64,000 nt of DNA from Paludibacteraceae bacterium (GTDB taxonomy: Bacteria; Bacteroidota; Bacteroidia; Bacteroidales; Paludibacteraceae), in contig JAFTOD010000005.1 in NCBI GenBank assembly GCA_017451525.1, forward strand, positions 457,266 to 521,265, given 5' to 3'. The position numbers were made by a program, and so were the translations under genes. The notes under the pieces are model-generated. The model ran no database searches. It worked only from the letters and a program-made list of their open reading frames with translations, and was not told the DNA's origin. Shown here piece after piece: positions 15,948-24,818 of this stretch (positions are counted from its first letter, which is position 1; each line of letters starts with the position of its first letter).

Positions 15948-16775
15948 ATGAAAAAAATTTTTGCAACCCTAACGGTGTTGGCAATGTTTTCTTTCGGAAG
16001 CGTTGCAGTAATGGCTCAAGACGCAGCTGAGGCTGCTCCTGTAGCTGAGGAAGTAACTGTAGATTCTGCAGCTGTTGAAGCTCCTGTAGTTGAGGCTGAA
16101 GAAGTAGTAGAAGAGGCTGAGGAAGGCGGTATCGTAGCTCTCCACAAGACTCTCAAAACTAAGTTCATTGAAGGTGGTGCTGGCTTTATGGCTGCAACCC
16201 TTATCTGCTTGGTATTTGGTTTGGCACTCTGTATTGAGCGTATTATCTATTTGAGCTTGAGCAAGACTAACACCAAAGCTCTTTTGGCTGAGGTTGAGAA
16301 AGCATTGAAGAACGGTGGTATCGAGGCTGCTCTCGAAGTTTGCCGCAACACTCGTGGTCCTGTAGCAAGTATCTTCTATCAAGGTTTGAGCCGCTACAAC
16401 GAAGGCGTTGACGTTGTTGAGAAAACCGTAGCTTCTTACGGTGGTGTTCAACTCGGTCTTTTGGAGAAGAACTTGTCTTGGATTTCTCTCTTCATCTCTA
16501 TCGCTCCATCTTTGGGATTCTTGGGTACCATTATCGGTATGATCCAAGCGTTCGATAAGATCCAACAAGTAGGTGATATCTCTGCTACCGTTGTGGCTGG
16601 TGGTATCAAGGTGGCTTTGTTGACAACCCTCCTCGGTTTGATCATCGCTATTATTCTTCAAGTATTCTATAACTACATTCTTAGCTTGATCGAGGGTCTC
16701 GTTAATGAGATGGAGGATAGTTCTATCAGCCTCCTCGACCTCGTGGTTGAATACGACGCAGCACAAAAGAAATAA
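15948..16775 (+). CDS. exbB: MotA/TolQ/ExbB proton channel family protein
   Basis: This 275-aa inner-membrane protein carries proton flow that energises TonB-dependent outer-membrane transport. It starts with a cleavable-looking leader (MKKIFATLTVLAMFSFGSVA) and an Ala/Glu/Val-rich segment (about 25-70), as in many Bacteroidota ExbB proteins. Membrane helices lie near 80-100, 175-195 and 220-245, with the family core SLGFLGTIIGMIQAF and the GGIKVALLTTLLGLIIAI helix. It is the first of four co-directional genes ending in two ExbD proteins. Confidence 0.93.
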   Translation: MKKIFATLTVLAMFSFGSVAVMAQDAAEAAPVAEEVTVDSAAVEAPVVEAEEVVEEAEEGGIVALHKTLKTKFIEGGAGFMAATLICLVFGLALCIERIIYLSLSKTNTKALLAEVEKALKNGGIEAALEVCRNTRGPVASIFYQGLSRYNEGVDVVEKTVASYGGVQLGLLEKNLSWISLFISIAPSLGFLGTIIGMIQAFDKIQQVGDISATVVAGGIKVALLTTLLGLIIAIILQVFYNYILSLIEGLVNEMEDSSISLLDLVVEYDAAQKK

Positions 16776-16831
16776 TCTATTTTGCATTGTGCAGAACGTG
16801 AATTGTTAAACTTGCAAAATTATAGATTATT

Positions 16832-17308
16832 ATGAAGAATTATAAATTATTCCCAAAAGTAACCCTCTGGGTACTCATGTTGGTAGGCATCGTAGCAACT
16901 GCGTTGTTCTTCCTTGGAGGCTCTGAAGGTTCGTTGGAGGTAGCTGGTGACTTCTTGGATATTCCTAAGTTCACCAACGTGCTCCTCTATTGGATTTACG
17001 CGCTCGTAGTACTTGTTATCCTTGTTACTTTCGGTTTCGTATTGGCTAAGCTTGTAGAGACCTTCAAGGTAGATCCTAAGCGCGGTCTCGTATCTGTAGC
17101 CGTAGTGTTGGGTGCTATTGCTCTCTGCGCACTCTGCTGGTTCTTGGGTAGCCCTGAGAAGGTGGAGATCCTTGGCTATGAAGGTACCGACAACGTAGGT
17201 AACATGGCTCGCATGAGCGATGCTATTATGTATCTTGTTTACATCCTTACCGCTTCTACTATAGCAGCTTTGGTTTGGGGTGTTATTTATACTAAAGTTA
17301 AAAAGTAA
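16832..17308 (+). CDS. Conserved four-helix membrane protein of the ExbB/ExbD operon
   Basis: A 158-aa protein with about four hydrophobic helices (roughly 12-30, 48-70, 87-107, 132-152) and no recognised catalytic motif. It lies 56 nt after exbB and 8 nt before exbD. Bacteroidota ExbB/ExbD operons often carry such a membrane protein between the channel and the ExbD genes. Its role is unknown; an accessory subunit of the energising complex is inferred from position only. Confidence 0.8.
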   Translation: MKNYKLFPKVTLWVLMLVGIVATALFFLGGSEGSLEVAGDFLDIPKFTNVLLYWIYALVVLVILVTFGFVLAKLVETFKVDPKRGLVSVAVVLGAIALCALCWFLGSPEKVEILGYEGTDNVGNMARMSDAIMYLVYILTASTIAALVWGVIYTKVKK

Positions 17309-17316
17309 TTGTAGTT

Positions 17317-17898
17317 ATGGCAAAGAAAATCCCGCAGATAAACGCCAGTTCCATGGCTGACATCTCGTTCTTGCTGCTCATCTTCTTCTTGGTAACCACC
17401 TCTATGGATGTGAATCAAGGTTTGGCACGTCGTTTGCCACCTCCTATTCCACCCGATCAAAAGATTGAGGACACCGATATCAACAAGCGTAACTTGTTTG
17501 TTGTGAAGATCAACTGGGAGAACAAACTCCTGGTGCAAGGTCAAGAACTCGATGTACGTCAACTGCGCGCTAAGGCGAAGGAGTTTATTGCTAACCCCAA
17601 CGACGATGCCAATATGCCTAAGTTGGTAGAGGAGGATTTTGGTGCTCCATTTGGCATGGTTAAATATGCAAAAGATCACGTTATCTCCGTTCAGAACGAC
17701 GCTGATACACAATATCAAGCATATTTGGAGGTGCAAAACGAACTCGTAGCCGCCTACAATGAATTGCGCGAAGAGTGCGCACAACAGTATTTCCACACGT
17801 CTTACAACGATCTTGATGAGGAGTGGCAAAAGAAGATTGCCAAGATTTATCCTCAAAAGATTTCTGAGGCTGAACCTAAAAATTATGGAGGAAAATAA
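17317..17898 (+). CDS. exbD: ExbD/TolR biopolymer transport protein 1
   Basis: A 193-aa protein with a short cytoplasmic start (KIPQINASSMADISFLLLIFFLVTTSMD). The aspartate at the start of the single transmembrane helix is the conserved proton-path residue of the family. A long periplasmic domain follows, larger than in classical ExbD (about 140 aa). It is followed 2 nt later by a second ExbD. Confidence 0.93.
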   Translation: MAKKIPQINASSMADISFLLLIFFLVTTSMDVNQGLARRLPPPIPPDQKIEDTDINKRNLFVVKINWENKLLVQGQELDVRQLRAKAKEFIANPNDDANMPKLVEEDFGAPFGMVKYAKDHVISVQNDADTQYQAYLEVQNELVAAYNELREECAQQYFHTSYNDLDEEWQKKIAKIYPQKISEAEPKNYGGK

Positions 17899-17900
17899 GT

Positions 17901-18371
17901 ATGGCAAAAATTCGTAGAAACGATAAACGTGAGATGCCTGCGCTGAACACCAGTTCATTGCCAGATATCATCTTCATGCTCTTGTTCTTCTTCATGTCTG
18001 TAACATCTATGAAGGAGGTTACTTACAAGGTTCAAATTCAGAATCCTCAAGCCACTGAGTTGACTAAGTTGGAGAAGAAATCATTGGTTCGTTACATCTA
18101 TGTAGGTACTCCTACTGCTGAGTTCCGCAAGCAATACGGTGCAGAGACACGTATCCAATTGGACGATGCTTTCGCTGACGCTAAGGAGATTGGTGATTAT
18201 ATCATCAACGAGCGTTCTTCTATGAAAGAGTCTGACCAAGGTTTGATGACAGTGTCAATCAAAGCAGACAAGGAGACTAAGATGGGTATTATCGCAGATA
18301 TTAAGCAAGAGCTTCGCCGTGCATACGCACTGAAGATCAGCTACGCTGCTACCCAACGCACATCCTACTAA
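17901..18371 (+). CDS. exbD: ExbD/TolR biopolymer transport protein 2
   Basis: A 156-aa ExbD paralogue with the N-terminal ALNTSSLPDIIFMLLFFFMS, again placing the conserved aspartate at the membrane helix, and a periplasmic domain ending in LKISYAATQRTSY. It is the last gene of the operon, followed by a strong terminator. Confidence 0.93.
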   Translation: MAKIRRNDKREMPALNTSSLPDIIFMLLFFFMSVTSMKEVTYKVQIQNPQATELTKLEKKSLVRYIYVGTPTAEFRKQYGAETRIQLDDAFADAKEIGDYIINERSSMKESDQGLMTVSIKADKETKMGIIADIKQELRRAYALKISYAATQRTSY

Positions 18372-18387
18372 TCAATAGATTGATATT

Positions 18388-18430
18388 AATAACAACTGCC
18401 TGACCATTTGGACAGGCAGTTGTTATTTTG
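18388..18430. terminator. Terminator of the exb operon
   Basis: A perfect 15-bp stem (18388-18402 with 18413-18427) with a 10-nt loop lies between convergent genes. It may act on both strands. Confidence 0.9.
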
Positions 18431-18445
18431 AGCATCTCTGCTTTC

Positions 18446-19471
18446 TTATTTATCCCAATAGATATATTGGGTATCGCTAACTTGTTTGGCTGCAGGCTCA
18501 ACGATAAAAGTGGGGGTCTCTTTATCCCAACCTTGGTAATCGCCATTCACGGAATCTTGGATGAATTGTTGTACATTCTCCCCCCATTGTAGCCAATGGC
18601 GCATATCGGAACATTGTGTATCAATGGTAGTAAACTCATCGTAGCGTGTTTGGCGACCGATGATGTTATTATGCAAGTCCATATAATGGTCGCAAGGAGC
18701 GTTGGGGGCTTTCCATTCCCAAAAGATATCCATAATTGCATACGATAGCCATTCTCCTACATAGGTACGTAGTAGCACATTCACATATATATGCTTGAAG
18801 GCATCGCCTGGGCGTCCGTTGTTGGTGGCTTCGCCATAGTAATACTGCGCTAGTTTTTCTGCGCGCGCCTTGCTCTGAAGCACGCGATAGAATAGGCGCG
18901 GACCACGCCACAGGAGTAGCGTGAGTAGGATATTCTCCTCTTCAAAATGCGATATATTGAGTGTATCAAATGTCTTACTCGTGAGGGGTTGGTCGCTCTG
19001 TGTCAATGCTTGCAGTTTTTGCCAATCTTCCTTTTCTTTTGGGGTAACTTCCAGTATCTGCAATTCATCTTCTACCGATAGTGAATCTAATATTGCATAC
19101 AATGTACCCTTAGGTGATTGATTGTGTATGAATAGTATCTCTTGTTGCTTGGGCACGAAGAGAGTAGGGGGGTGTACAGAACTAACTAACAGTCGGTCTG
19201 TGATTGAACATAGCTTGTTGATATACCCCTTATATGCCTTTTCTGGATAGATTCGTATGAGTTCTTGCTCAATATAATCTGCAATACTTTGTTCTTGTTG
19301 CAATAAACTATCTGCTTCCCATTTTGCCCCCAATACATATAGTGCTTCTGCTGGGAAAGTGGGAAGTAGCGTCGTGTCGGGTTGTTGTACAGCTATGGGC
19401 TGTTCTACCACTTGTTGGGTGCGACAACCTACCAGTACCAAACATAATGCTATCCAAACGTACTTACGCAT
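18446..19471 (-). CDS. Lipoprotein with DUF6973-like C-terminal domain
   Basis: A 341-aa protein with a lipoprotein signal (MRKYVWIALCLVLVGC, lipidated Cys16). The C-terminal half contains GRPGDAFKHIYVNVLLR...MDLHNNIIGRQ, which resembles the DUF6973 pattern GDAFRHAxWN...D.xNN..GR as I recall it. The conserved Asp, His and Asn suggest a metal or catalytic site, but no function is established. It stands alone between two terminators. Confidence 0.7.
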   Translation of the reverse strand: MRKYVWIALCLVLVGCRTQQVVEQPIAVQQPDTTLLPTFPAEALYVLGAKWEADSLLQQEQSIADYIEQELIRIYPEKAYKGYINKLCSITDRLLVSSVHPPTLFVPKQQEILFIHNQSPKGTLYAILDSLSVEDELQILEVTPKEKEDWQKLQALTQSDQPLTSKTFDTLNISHFEEENILLTLLLWRGPRLFYRVLQSKARAEKLAQYYYGEATNNGRPGDAFKHIYVNVLLRTYVGEWLSYAIMDIFWEWKAPNAPCDHYMDLHNNIIGRQTRYDEFTTIDTQCSDMRHWLQWGENVQQFIQDSVNGDYQGWDKETPTFIVEPAAKQVSDTQYIYWDK

Positions 19472-19522
19472 ATACCGTATTCTATTATTATATATTGTAA
19501 TATTACTATTTTACTTATTTAC

Positions 19523-19553
19523 AAACAAAGGACGGTTCAACCATCCTTTGTTT
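19523..19553 (-). terminator. Terminator after the EF-G-like gene
   Basis: Inverted repeat AAACAAAGGA-c-GG with CC-a-TCCTTTGTTT, ending in a T-run on the minus strand, between the EF-G-like gene and the lipoprotein gene. Confidence 0.75.
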
Positions 19554-19580
19554 GTTCTATTCAGTATATTGTGTATTGAC

Positions 19581-21743
19581 TTAATCCTCGTCCTTTTGTG
19601 TAGCTTCGTACTCTTTGATGAGTTTCTCTTGTACGTCAGCAGGTACGAGTTCGTAGCTCTTGAACTTCATGGTGAAGGTTGCACGACCACCTGTGAGACT
19701 TGACAATGTAGTAGAATAAGAAGCCATCTCTTTCAAAGGAACCAAAGCCTTCAAGGTGGTGAAGTTCTTCTCAGTTTCCATACCGAGCACCATACCACGG
19801 CGACCATTGATGTCAGACATCACATCACCCATGATTTCGCTTGGAACGAATACCTCCACCTCGTAGATAGGCTCGAGCAACTTAGGATTAGCATTGCGGA
19901 ATGCCTCTGCAAAGGCGTTACGTCCTGCGAGACGGAAAGAGATTTCGTTGGAATCAACTGGGTGCATCTTACCATCGTAGATGATTACGCGCACGTCGCG
20001 AGCGTAAGAACCAGTCAAAGGACCTTGCTCGATACGATCCATCAAACCTTTGAGGATAGCAGGGATGAAGCGTGCATCGATAGCACCACCCACGATAGAG
20101 TTGATGAGTACGAGCTTGCCACCCCAATCGAGAGGAATCTCTTGGGTGTCACGTACTGTGATACGATATTCTTGGTTACCAAACTTGTACACTTCCTTCA
20201 CTGGTTCGCCCTCTACGTAAGGCTCCACGATGAGGTGTACCTCACCAAATTGACCAGAACCACCTGATTGCTTCTTGTGGCGGTAGTCAGCGCGAGCAGA
20301 CTTGGTGATAGTCTCGCGATAAGGAATCTTTGGCTCCTCGAATTGAACCATCATCTTATCGTTGTTCTCGAGACGCCATTTGAGTGTGCGGAGGTGGAAC
20401 TCACCTTGACCAGAAACGATGACTTGCTTGAGCTCTTTGGATTGCTCTACTACCCAAGTAGCATCCTCTTCGTGCATACGGGTGAGGAGTGCAGATAGTT
20501 TCTCTGAATCGCTCTCGCTAACAGGCTTGATAGCACGGCGGTATTTAGGATCTGGGTAGGAGATAGCAGGATATTGATTCTCGCAATCTTTTGCGTTGAG
20601 GGTATTGCCAGTACGTGTATCTTTGAGTTTCACAGTAGCAGCGATGTCACCAGCAACCACTTCGTCCACAGGCACGCGGATGCTACCTGCTACCGAATAG
20701 AGTTGGCTGATACGCTCTTTGGTGCCACGGTCCACATTGAGTACGTCGTCGCCTGGGCGGAGTGTACCTTGCATCACCTTGAAATAGTTGACGTCGCCAA
20801 TATGTGGCTCAACCGATGTCTTGAAGATGAATGCAGAAGCAGGAGCTGCAGGATCAGGAGTAACCTCTTTAGCGTCCACTGTGATTGGTTTAGGAGCATC
20901 AGCTACAGATGGAGTCATCTCGCCAAGGAAGCCCATGAGGCGACGGATACCCATGTCCTTGAGACCGCTGGTGCAGATAACAGGGTACATGCTACCTTCT
21001 GCAAAGACGGTTTGAAGACCTTGCATGAGTTCTTCATCAGAGAGGGTGCCTTGCTCGAAGTACTTGTCCATGATGGTCTCGTCGGACTCAGCAGCCCACT
21101 CAAGGAGTTGTGCGCGGATTTCCTCAACAGTAGCTTTCTCGCTCTCAGGGATATCTTTTGCCTCAGGTGCGCCACCTTCTGCTTTCCAAACGAGCATTTT
21201 GCCTTGGAGCACGTCGATAGCCGCGTTGAAGTCCTTACCTGCGTTGACAGGGTATTGGAAGAGGGTACACTTGTTGCCAAATGCCTCTTTAAGTTCGTTG
21301 AAGGTACGCTCGAAGTCAGCGTTCTCGTGGTCGCACTTGTTGATAACGAAAGCGATAGGTTTTTTAGCTTTCTCAGCGCGACGGAAATTGTTTTGTGTGC
21401 CCACTTCCACACCGCCGTTAGCGGTGAGGGTGATGATAGCGGTGTCCGCTACGTGAAGTGCTGTGATGGCACCACCACAGAAGTCGTCTGAACCTGGGCA
21501 GTCGATGATATTGAGTTTTTTGTTATTGAACTCGATGTTACAAACTGTGGAAAATACGGAGTAGCCGTATTCCTTTTCAACTGGAAAATAGTCGCAGACG
21601 GTAGATTGTGTTTCTACAGTACCACGACGTTTGATGACCCCGCACTCGAAGAGCATGGATTCCATAAGGGTAGTCTTACCCGAGCCACTGCCACCCATGA
21701 GGGCAATGTTCTTAATCTCGTTAGCTTGATAAACTTTAGCCAT
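19581..21743 (-). CDS. Elongation factor G-like translational GTPase
   Basis: A 720-aa EF-G-family protein. The P-loop reads GGSGSGKTT (about 17-25) instead of the GHVDAGKTT of canonical EF-G. G3 is DCPGSDDF instead of DTPGHVDF, and G4 is NKCD. EF-G domains II to V follow, including a domain IV with GSGQFGEV. These variant motifs mark the Bacteroidota EF-G-like paralogue, distinct from the main translocase FusA. It might act in ribosome recycling or under stress, but that is unproven. Promoter TACCTTTG lies at 21818-21825. Confidence 0.9.
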   Translation of the reverse strand: MAKVYQANEIKNIALMGGSGSGKTTLMESMLFECGVIKRRGTVETQSTVCDYFPVEKEYGYSVFSTVCNIEFNNKKLNIIDCPGSDDFCGGAITALHVADTAIITLTANGGVEVGTQNNFRRAEKAKKPIAFVINKCDHENADFERTFNELKEAFGNKCTLFQYPVNAGKDFNAAIDVLQGKMLVWKAEGGAPEAKDIPESEKATVEEIRAQLLEWAAESDETIMDKYFEQGTLSDEELMQGLQTVFAEGSMYPVICTSGLKDMGIRRLMGFLGEMTPSVADAPKPITVDAKEVTPDPAAPASAFIFKTSVEPHIGDVNYFKVMQGTLRPGDDVLNVDRGTKERISQLYSVAGSIRVPVDEVVAGDIAATVKLKDTRTGNTLNAKDCENQYPAISYPDPKYRRAIKPVSESDSEKLSALLTRMHEEDATWVVEQSKELKQVIVSGQGEFHLRTLKWRLENNDKMMVQFEEPKIPYRETITKSARADYRHKKQSGGSGQFGEVHLIVEPYVEGEPVKEVYKFGNQEYRITVRDTQEIPLDWGGKLVLINSIVGGAIDARFIPAILKGLMDRIEQGPLTGSYARDVRVIIYDGKMHPVDSNEISFRLAGRNAFAEAFRNANPKLLEPIYEVEVFVPSEIMGDVMSDINGRRGMVLGMETEKNFTTLKALVPLKEMASYSTTLSSLTGGRATFTMKFKSYELVPADVQEKLIKEYEATQKDED

Positions 21744-21817
21744 AATTGTGTTTTATTTAGATATTAAGTATTTTTTCAGATATTGGTTATCGGTTATAGG
21801 ATAACGGATATCGGTTG

Positions 21818-21849
21818 CAAAGGTACGGAAAAAAAATTATATATGCAAG
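21818..21849 (-). promoter_or_regulatory. Promoter of the EF-G-like gene
   Basis: TACCTTTG at 21818-21825 with CTTGCA at the -33 position (21846-21849) on the minus strand. It is flanked by short TATCGGTTATAGG-type repeats (21783-21815). Confidence 0.65.
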
Positions 21850-21924
21850 TGATTGAGTGAAAAAGTGTATTTTTTTTAAGGAACGAACTACATGTTGGCA
21901 CTGCAATTATCACTATACAATAAC

Positions 21925-22165
21925 TAGCGAAAATGATGATTTGTTGTTTGATTTCGCCTTGAGATTCGGAAATTTTCTTCGGGCTACGTGACCACTTCGC
22001 GACCTGAAGGAGTGCGACGGAACGCACTCCGAGCGCAGCGCCCGAAGAGTCCCCACTCTGAGGAATCAGCGCAAGCATAGAACAAATAAGCACATCTGTC
22101 GCCTAAATGTGTCCTATCTATGAGCGAGATTTTGGCTGACGGTACCCATATAATGGGTAAAGGGA
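21925..22165. other. Hairpin-rich non-coding segment between ybeY and the EF-G-like gene
   Basis: I find no credible ORF. An outer 8-bp stem (21977-21984 with 22040-22047) encloses a perfect GGAGTGCG/CGCACTCC hairpin (22009-22030). Next to it is AGAGT-CCCC-ACTCT (22046-22059). A GCGAAA/TTTCGC dyad (about 21928-21960), a CACAT/ATGTG dyad (about 22092-22115) and TACCCAT/ATGGGTA (22143-22159) flank it. It could be a small RNA (strand undecided), a repeat element or a decayed mobile element. Confidence 0.5.
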
Positions 22166-22191
22166 GAAAAATAGAGTAGATAAATAAAACA

Positions 22192-22608
22192 CTAGAGGTG
22201 GAGTTGGCGGAGGGCGGCCTCCTCTTTGGCAGTCATCTGGGCTTTGGTTTCGGGGGTCTTATCCGCTTGGCCTGTGAGGTGGAGTAGGCCGTGGATGATG
22301 ATACGGTGCAGCTCGTGGATGAAAGGTGCGCCTACCTGTTCGGCATTGGTTGCAACGGTGTCGAGAGATATGTAAATATCGCCATTCACGCGTGTGCGCG
22401 TGGTATAATCAAAGGTGATGACGTCGGTATAGTAGTCGTGCTGGAGAAACTCTTGATTGACGGCGAGAATCTTCTCATCATCGCAGAAGATATAGTTGAG
22501 GTCGCCTACGGAATAGCCATATTGCGCAGCAGTGCTCTTGATCCATTGCTCGACTTTAGGAAAGTCAATGGCAGGCATGAGGATGTTGTCGGCGTGGAAG
22601 GTAATCAT
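22192..22608 (-). CDS. ybeY: Endoribonuclease YbeY
   Basis: A 138-aa metalloprotein of the YbeY/UPF0054 family, needed for 16S rRNA 3' maturation and ribosome quality control. The zinc motif reads HGLLHLTGQADK, the Bacteroidota variant that lacks the final His of the usual HGxLHLxGyDH. The catalytic Arg region is TDVITFDY. The longer frame would use a TTG at 22632; ATG 22608 fits the family start (MITFHADN). It sits downstream of the SpmA/B-like gene, probably in one operon. Confidence 0.93.
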   Translation of the reverse strand: MITFHADNILMPAIDFPKVEQWIKSTAAQYGYSVGDLNYIFCDDEKILAVNQEFLQHDYYTDVITFDYTTRTRVNGDIYISLDTVATNAEQVGAPFIHELHRIIIHGLLHLTGQADKTPETKAQMTAKEEAALRQLHL

Positions 22609-22660
22609 ATTCGTGTTTAGTGAACGCGGCAAAGCCGCTACTGTTTAGTGTTTAGTGTGG

Positions 22661-23893
22661 TTAGCCGAAGAAGATGTTGGCGACGGTGAAGGCGGCGATG
22701 ACACCGATGAGGTCGGCGATGAGGCAACAAACGACTGCGTGGCGGGTGTCCTTGATGCCGACGCTACCGAAGTAAACGGCTAAGACATAGAACGTGGTAT
22801 CGGTGGTGCCTTGCAGTATGCAGCAGAGGCGACCAACAAGCGAGTCGGCACCGTGGGTAGTCATCGCCTCAATCATCAGTCCGCGTGCGCCACTGCCCGA
22901 CAGGGGCTTCATGATGGCAGTAGGTACGGCTGCGGAGAGGTCGGGGTTGATGCCCACGAGAGCGAAGAGTTGCGCGAGCCCTTGTTCTAGCAAGCCCATA
23001 GCTCCGCTGGCGCGGAACATACCCACCGCTACGAGGATGGCGATGAGGTAGGGGATAATGCCTATGGCCGTCTTGAAGCCGTCTTTAGCTCCGTCGATAA
23101 ATGCCTCATATACATTGACTTTGCGGATGGATGCTTGGATGATAAACCAGCAGATGACACCGAGCAGAATGACCGCTGCGATGAGGGCAGAGAGCGCGGA
23201 GAGTTTTTCTTCGGGCAGGCGTTGTGCGAGGATAAGTAGCAATACCACGAGGGCGGTGAGAGCAAAGAGTACGCCCAACACGACTTTGTCCCATATCTTG
23301 ATTTTTTGCGCTGCACAGCAGGCGAGTAGTCCGCCGAGGGTAGCAAAATAGGTGGCTATGAGGAGTGGAAGAAAGACGTCTGCTGGGTTGGCAGCGCCCA
23401 GTTGTGCGCGGTATGCCATGATGGTGGTGGGGATGATGGTCAGTCCGCTGGCACCAAGTACGACGAACATAATCATGGCATTGGAAGCCTTGGATTTATC
23501 TGTGTTGAGCGTTTGAAGTTCGCCCATGGCTTTGAGCCCCATAGGTGTGGCGGCATTGTCGAGCCCGAGCATGTTGGCGGCGAAATTCATGAACATGGTG
23601 CCATAGACAGGGTGGTTGTTGGGTATCTCGGGGAAGATGCGGCGGAAGAAAGGTGCGACACCACGCGAGAGGGTGTTGACTACGCCACCTTGTTGTCCGA
23701 TATTAAGAATACCCATCCAGAGGGCGAGCACACCAGTAAGTCCGATGGAGATTTCAAAACCATTCTTGGCAGAGGCGAAGGTGGAGTTGAGTATCTCGGA
23801 GAAGATATCCGTTTGCCCAAAGGCAAAAAACTGTACGCAGCCCATGATGACCGCGAGGAGAATTAGTCCTATCCAAATGTAGTTAAGTACCAT
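22661..23893 (-). CDS. Nucleoside-recognition (Gate) domain membrane protein, SpmA-SpmB-like fusion
   Basis: A 410-aa polytopic membrane protein that joins two Gate domains corresponding to Bacillus SpmA and SpmB. Motifs include MNFAANMLGLDNAATPMGLKA in the first half and MKPLSGSGARGLMIE in the second. In non-sporulating Bacteroidota its substrate is unknown; transport of a nucleoside-like or other small molecule is only inferred from the family. A very good promoter (23902-23932) lies just before the start. Confidence 0.88.
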   Translation of the reverse strand: MVLNYIWIGLILLAVIMGCVQFFAFGQTDIFSEILNSTFASAKNGFEISIGLTGVLALWMGILNIGQQGGVVNTLSRGVAPFFRRIFPEIPNNHPVYGTMFMNFAANMLGLDNAATPMGLKAMGELQTLNTDKSKASNAMIMFVVLGASGLTIIPTTIMAYRAQLGAANPADVFLPLLIATYFATLGGLLACCAAQKIKIWDKVVLGVLFALTALVVLLLILAQRLPEEKLSALSALIAAVILLGVICWFIIQASIRKVNVYEAFIDGAKDGFKTAIGIIPYLIAILVAVGMFRASGAMGLLEQGLAQLFALVGINPDLSAAVPTAIMKPLSGSGARGLMIEAMTTHGADSLVGRLCCILQGTTDTTFYVLAVYFGSVGIKDTRHAVVCCLIADLIGVIAAFTVANIFFG

Positions 23894-23901
23894 ATTGGGT
23901 G

Positions 23902-23932
23902 CAAAGGTACGGAAAAATTTGCATATATCAAA
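23902..23932 (-). promoter_or_regulatory. Promoter of the SpmA/B-like-ybeY operon
   Basis: TTTG at 23929-23932 and TACCTTTG at 23902-23909 (minus). It overlaps and diverges from the plus-strand promoter at 23918-23949. Confidence 0.75.
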
Positions 23933-23949
23933 AAAAAATAGTACTTTTG
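23918..23949 (+). promoter_or_regulatory. Promoter of the methyltransferase-PduO operon
   Basis: TTTG at 23918-23921 and TACTTTTG at 23942-23949 are spaced 20 nt apart, 8 nt upstream of ATG 23958. The predicted leader is very short, which rules out the upstream in-frame start at 23895. Confidence 0.75.
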
Positions 23950-23957
23950 CACGCCTT

Positions 23958-24818
23958 ATGAAGAAAAATGTGTATTTATATCGCGTGTTGTCGTGGTTGA
24001 AGCACCGACTGACTGCCCGAAATACGGGTGGGCATGGTGTGCATTCGCCCTATTTGTTTGAGTGGGTGAGAATGGTAATGAGCGATAAGAATGCATACTA
24101 CGCGTGGCAAGCGATAGAGGATTTGAGGAGTGAGTTGCTGCATGACACGCGTGAGGTGGAGTTTGTGGATTTTGGTAGCGGGGGAAAGAATGGTGAAAAG
24201 GCGAAGAAGCGGCAATGCTACAAGACAAATAAGCGAGTGTGTGATATAGCCAAGGGGAGTTTGGCGAAGAAGAAATATGCGCAGTTGTTGGCGCGATTGG
24301 TGGGCTGGCTGAGAGAAAACGGAGAAAGGAATGGTGAGAGAGGGGGATTGACTGTTGTGGAACTGGGAACAAGTTTGGGTATCACTACGGCATATATGGC
24401 TGCGATGGATAGCAGGAATAGGATTGTGAGTTATGAGGGATGTCCCGCAGTGGCAGAAATAGCGATGGCGAATTGGGAGAAGTTGGGTTTGGAGAATGTG
24501 GAATGTCGCGTGGGAGAGTTGACTATTGATAGTTTTTTACAGGGGGCAGTTGACTGTTTGCAGAGGATAGATGTGGCATTTATTGATGCTAACCATACTT
24601 ATGAAGCGACATTGACCTATTTTAACGCGCTCGCGTCGCGTGTGCATGATAAAAGTGTAATCGTGCTGGATGATATTCATTACAACGAGGAAATGGAGCG
24701 CACATGGAAGGCAATTTGTGCGGATGAACGAGTAACAAGCACGATTGATTTGTATCAGATGGGGTTGGTGTTTTTTGACCCGCATTATTGGCATAGAAAC
24801 TACAAGATGAACATATGA
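23958..24818 (+). CDS. Class I SAM-dependent methyltransferase
   Basis: A 286-aa protein with an N-terminal HGVHSPYLFEWV motif, seen in a Bacteroidota methyltransferase family. Its Rossmann core includes VVELGTSLGITTAYMA (SAM motif I) and VAFIDANHTYEATLTY (DANH, like O-methyltransferase family 3). The substrate is unknown. Residues around 180-200 are encoded by DNA with traces of the heptamer repeat in reverse orientation (GTTGACT near 24520 and 24550). The stop overlaps the next start (ATGA). Confidence 0.85.
   Translation: MKKNVYLYRVLSWLKHRLTARNTGGHGVHSPYLFEWVRMVMSDKNAYYAWQAIEDLRSELLHDTREVEFVDFGSGGKNGEKAKKRQCYKTNKRVCDIAKGSLAKKKYAQLLARLVGWLRENGERNGERGGLTVVELGTSLGITTAYMAAMDSRNRIVSYEGCPAVAEIAMANWEKLGLENVECRVGELTIDSFLQGAVDCLQRIDVAFIDANHTYEATLTYFNALASRVHDKSVIVLDDIHYNEEMERTWKAICADERVTSTIDLYQMGLVFFDPHYWHRNYKMNI

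Noticed and set aside
21794-22093. A 99-aa minus-strand frame in the ybeY/EF-G-like spacer
   Set aside because: It crosses the hairpin-rich segment and the EF-G-like promoter, and the peptide has no coherent pattern.
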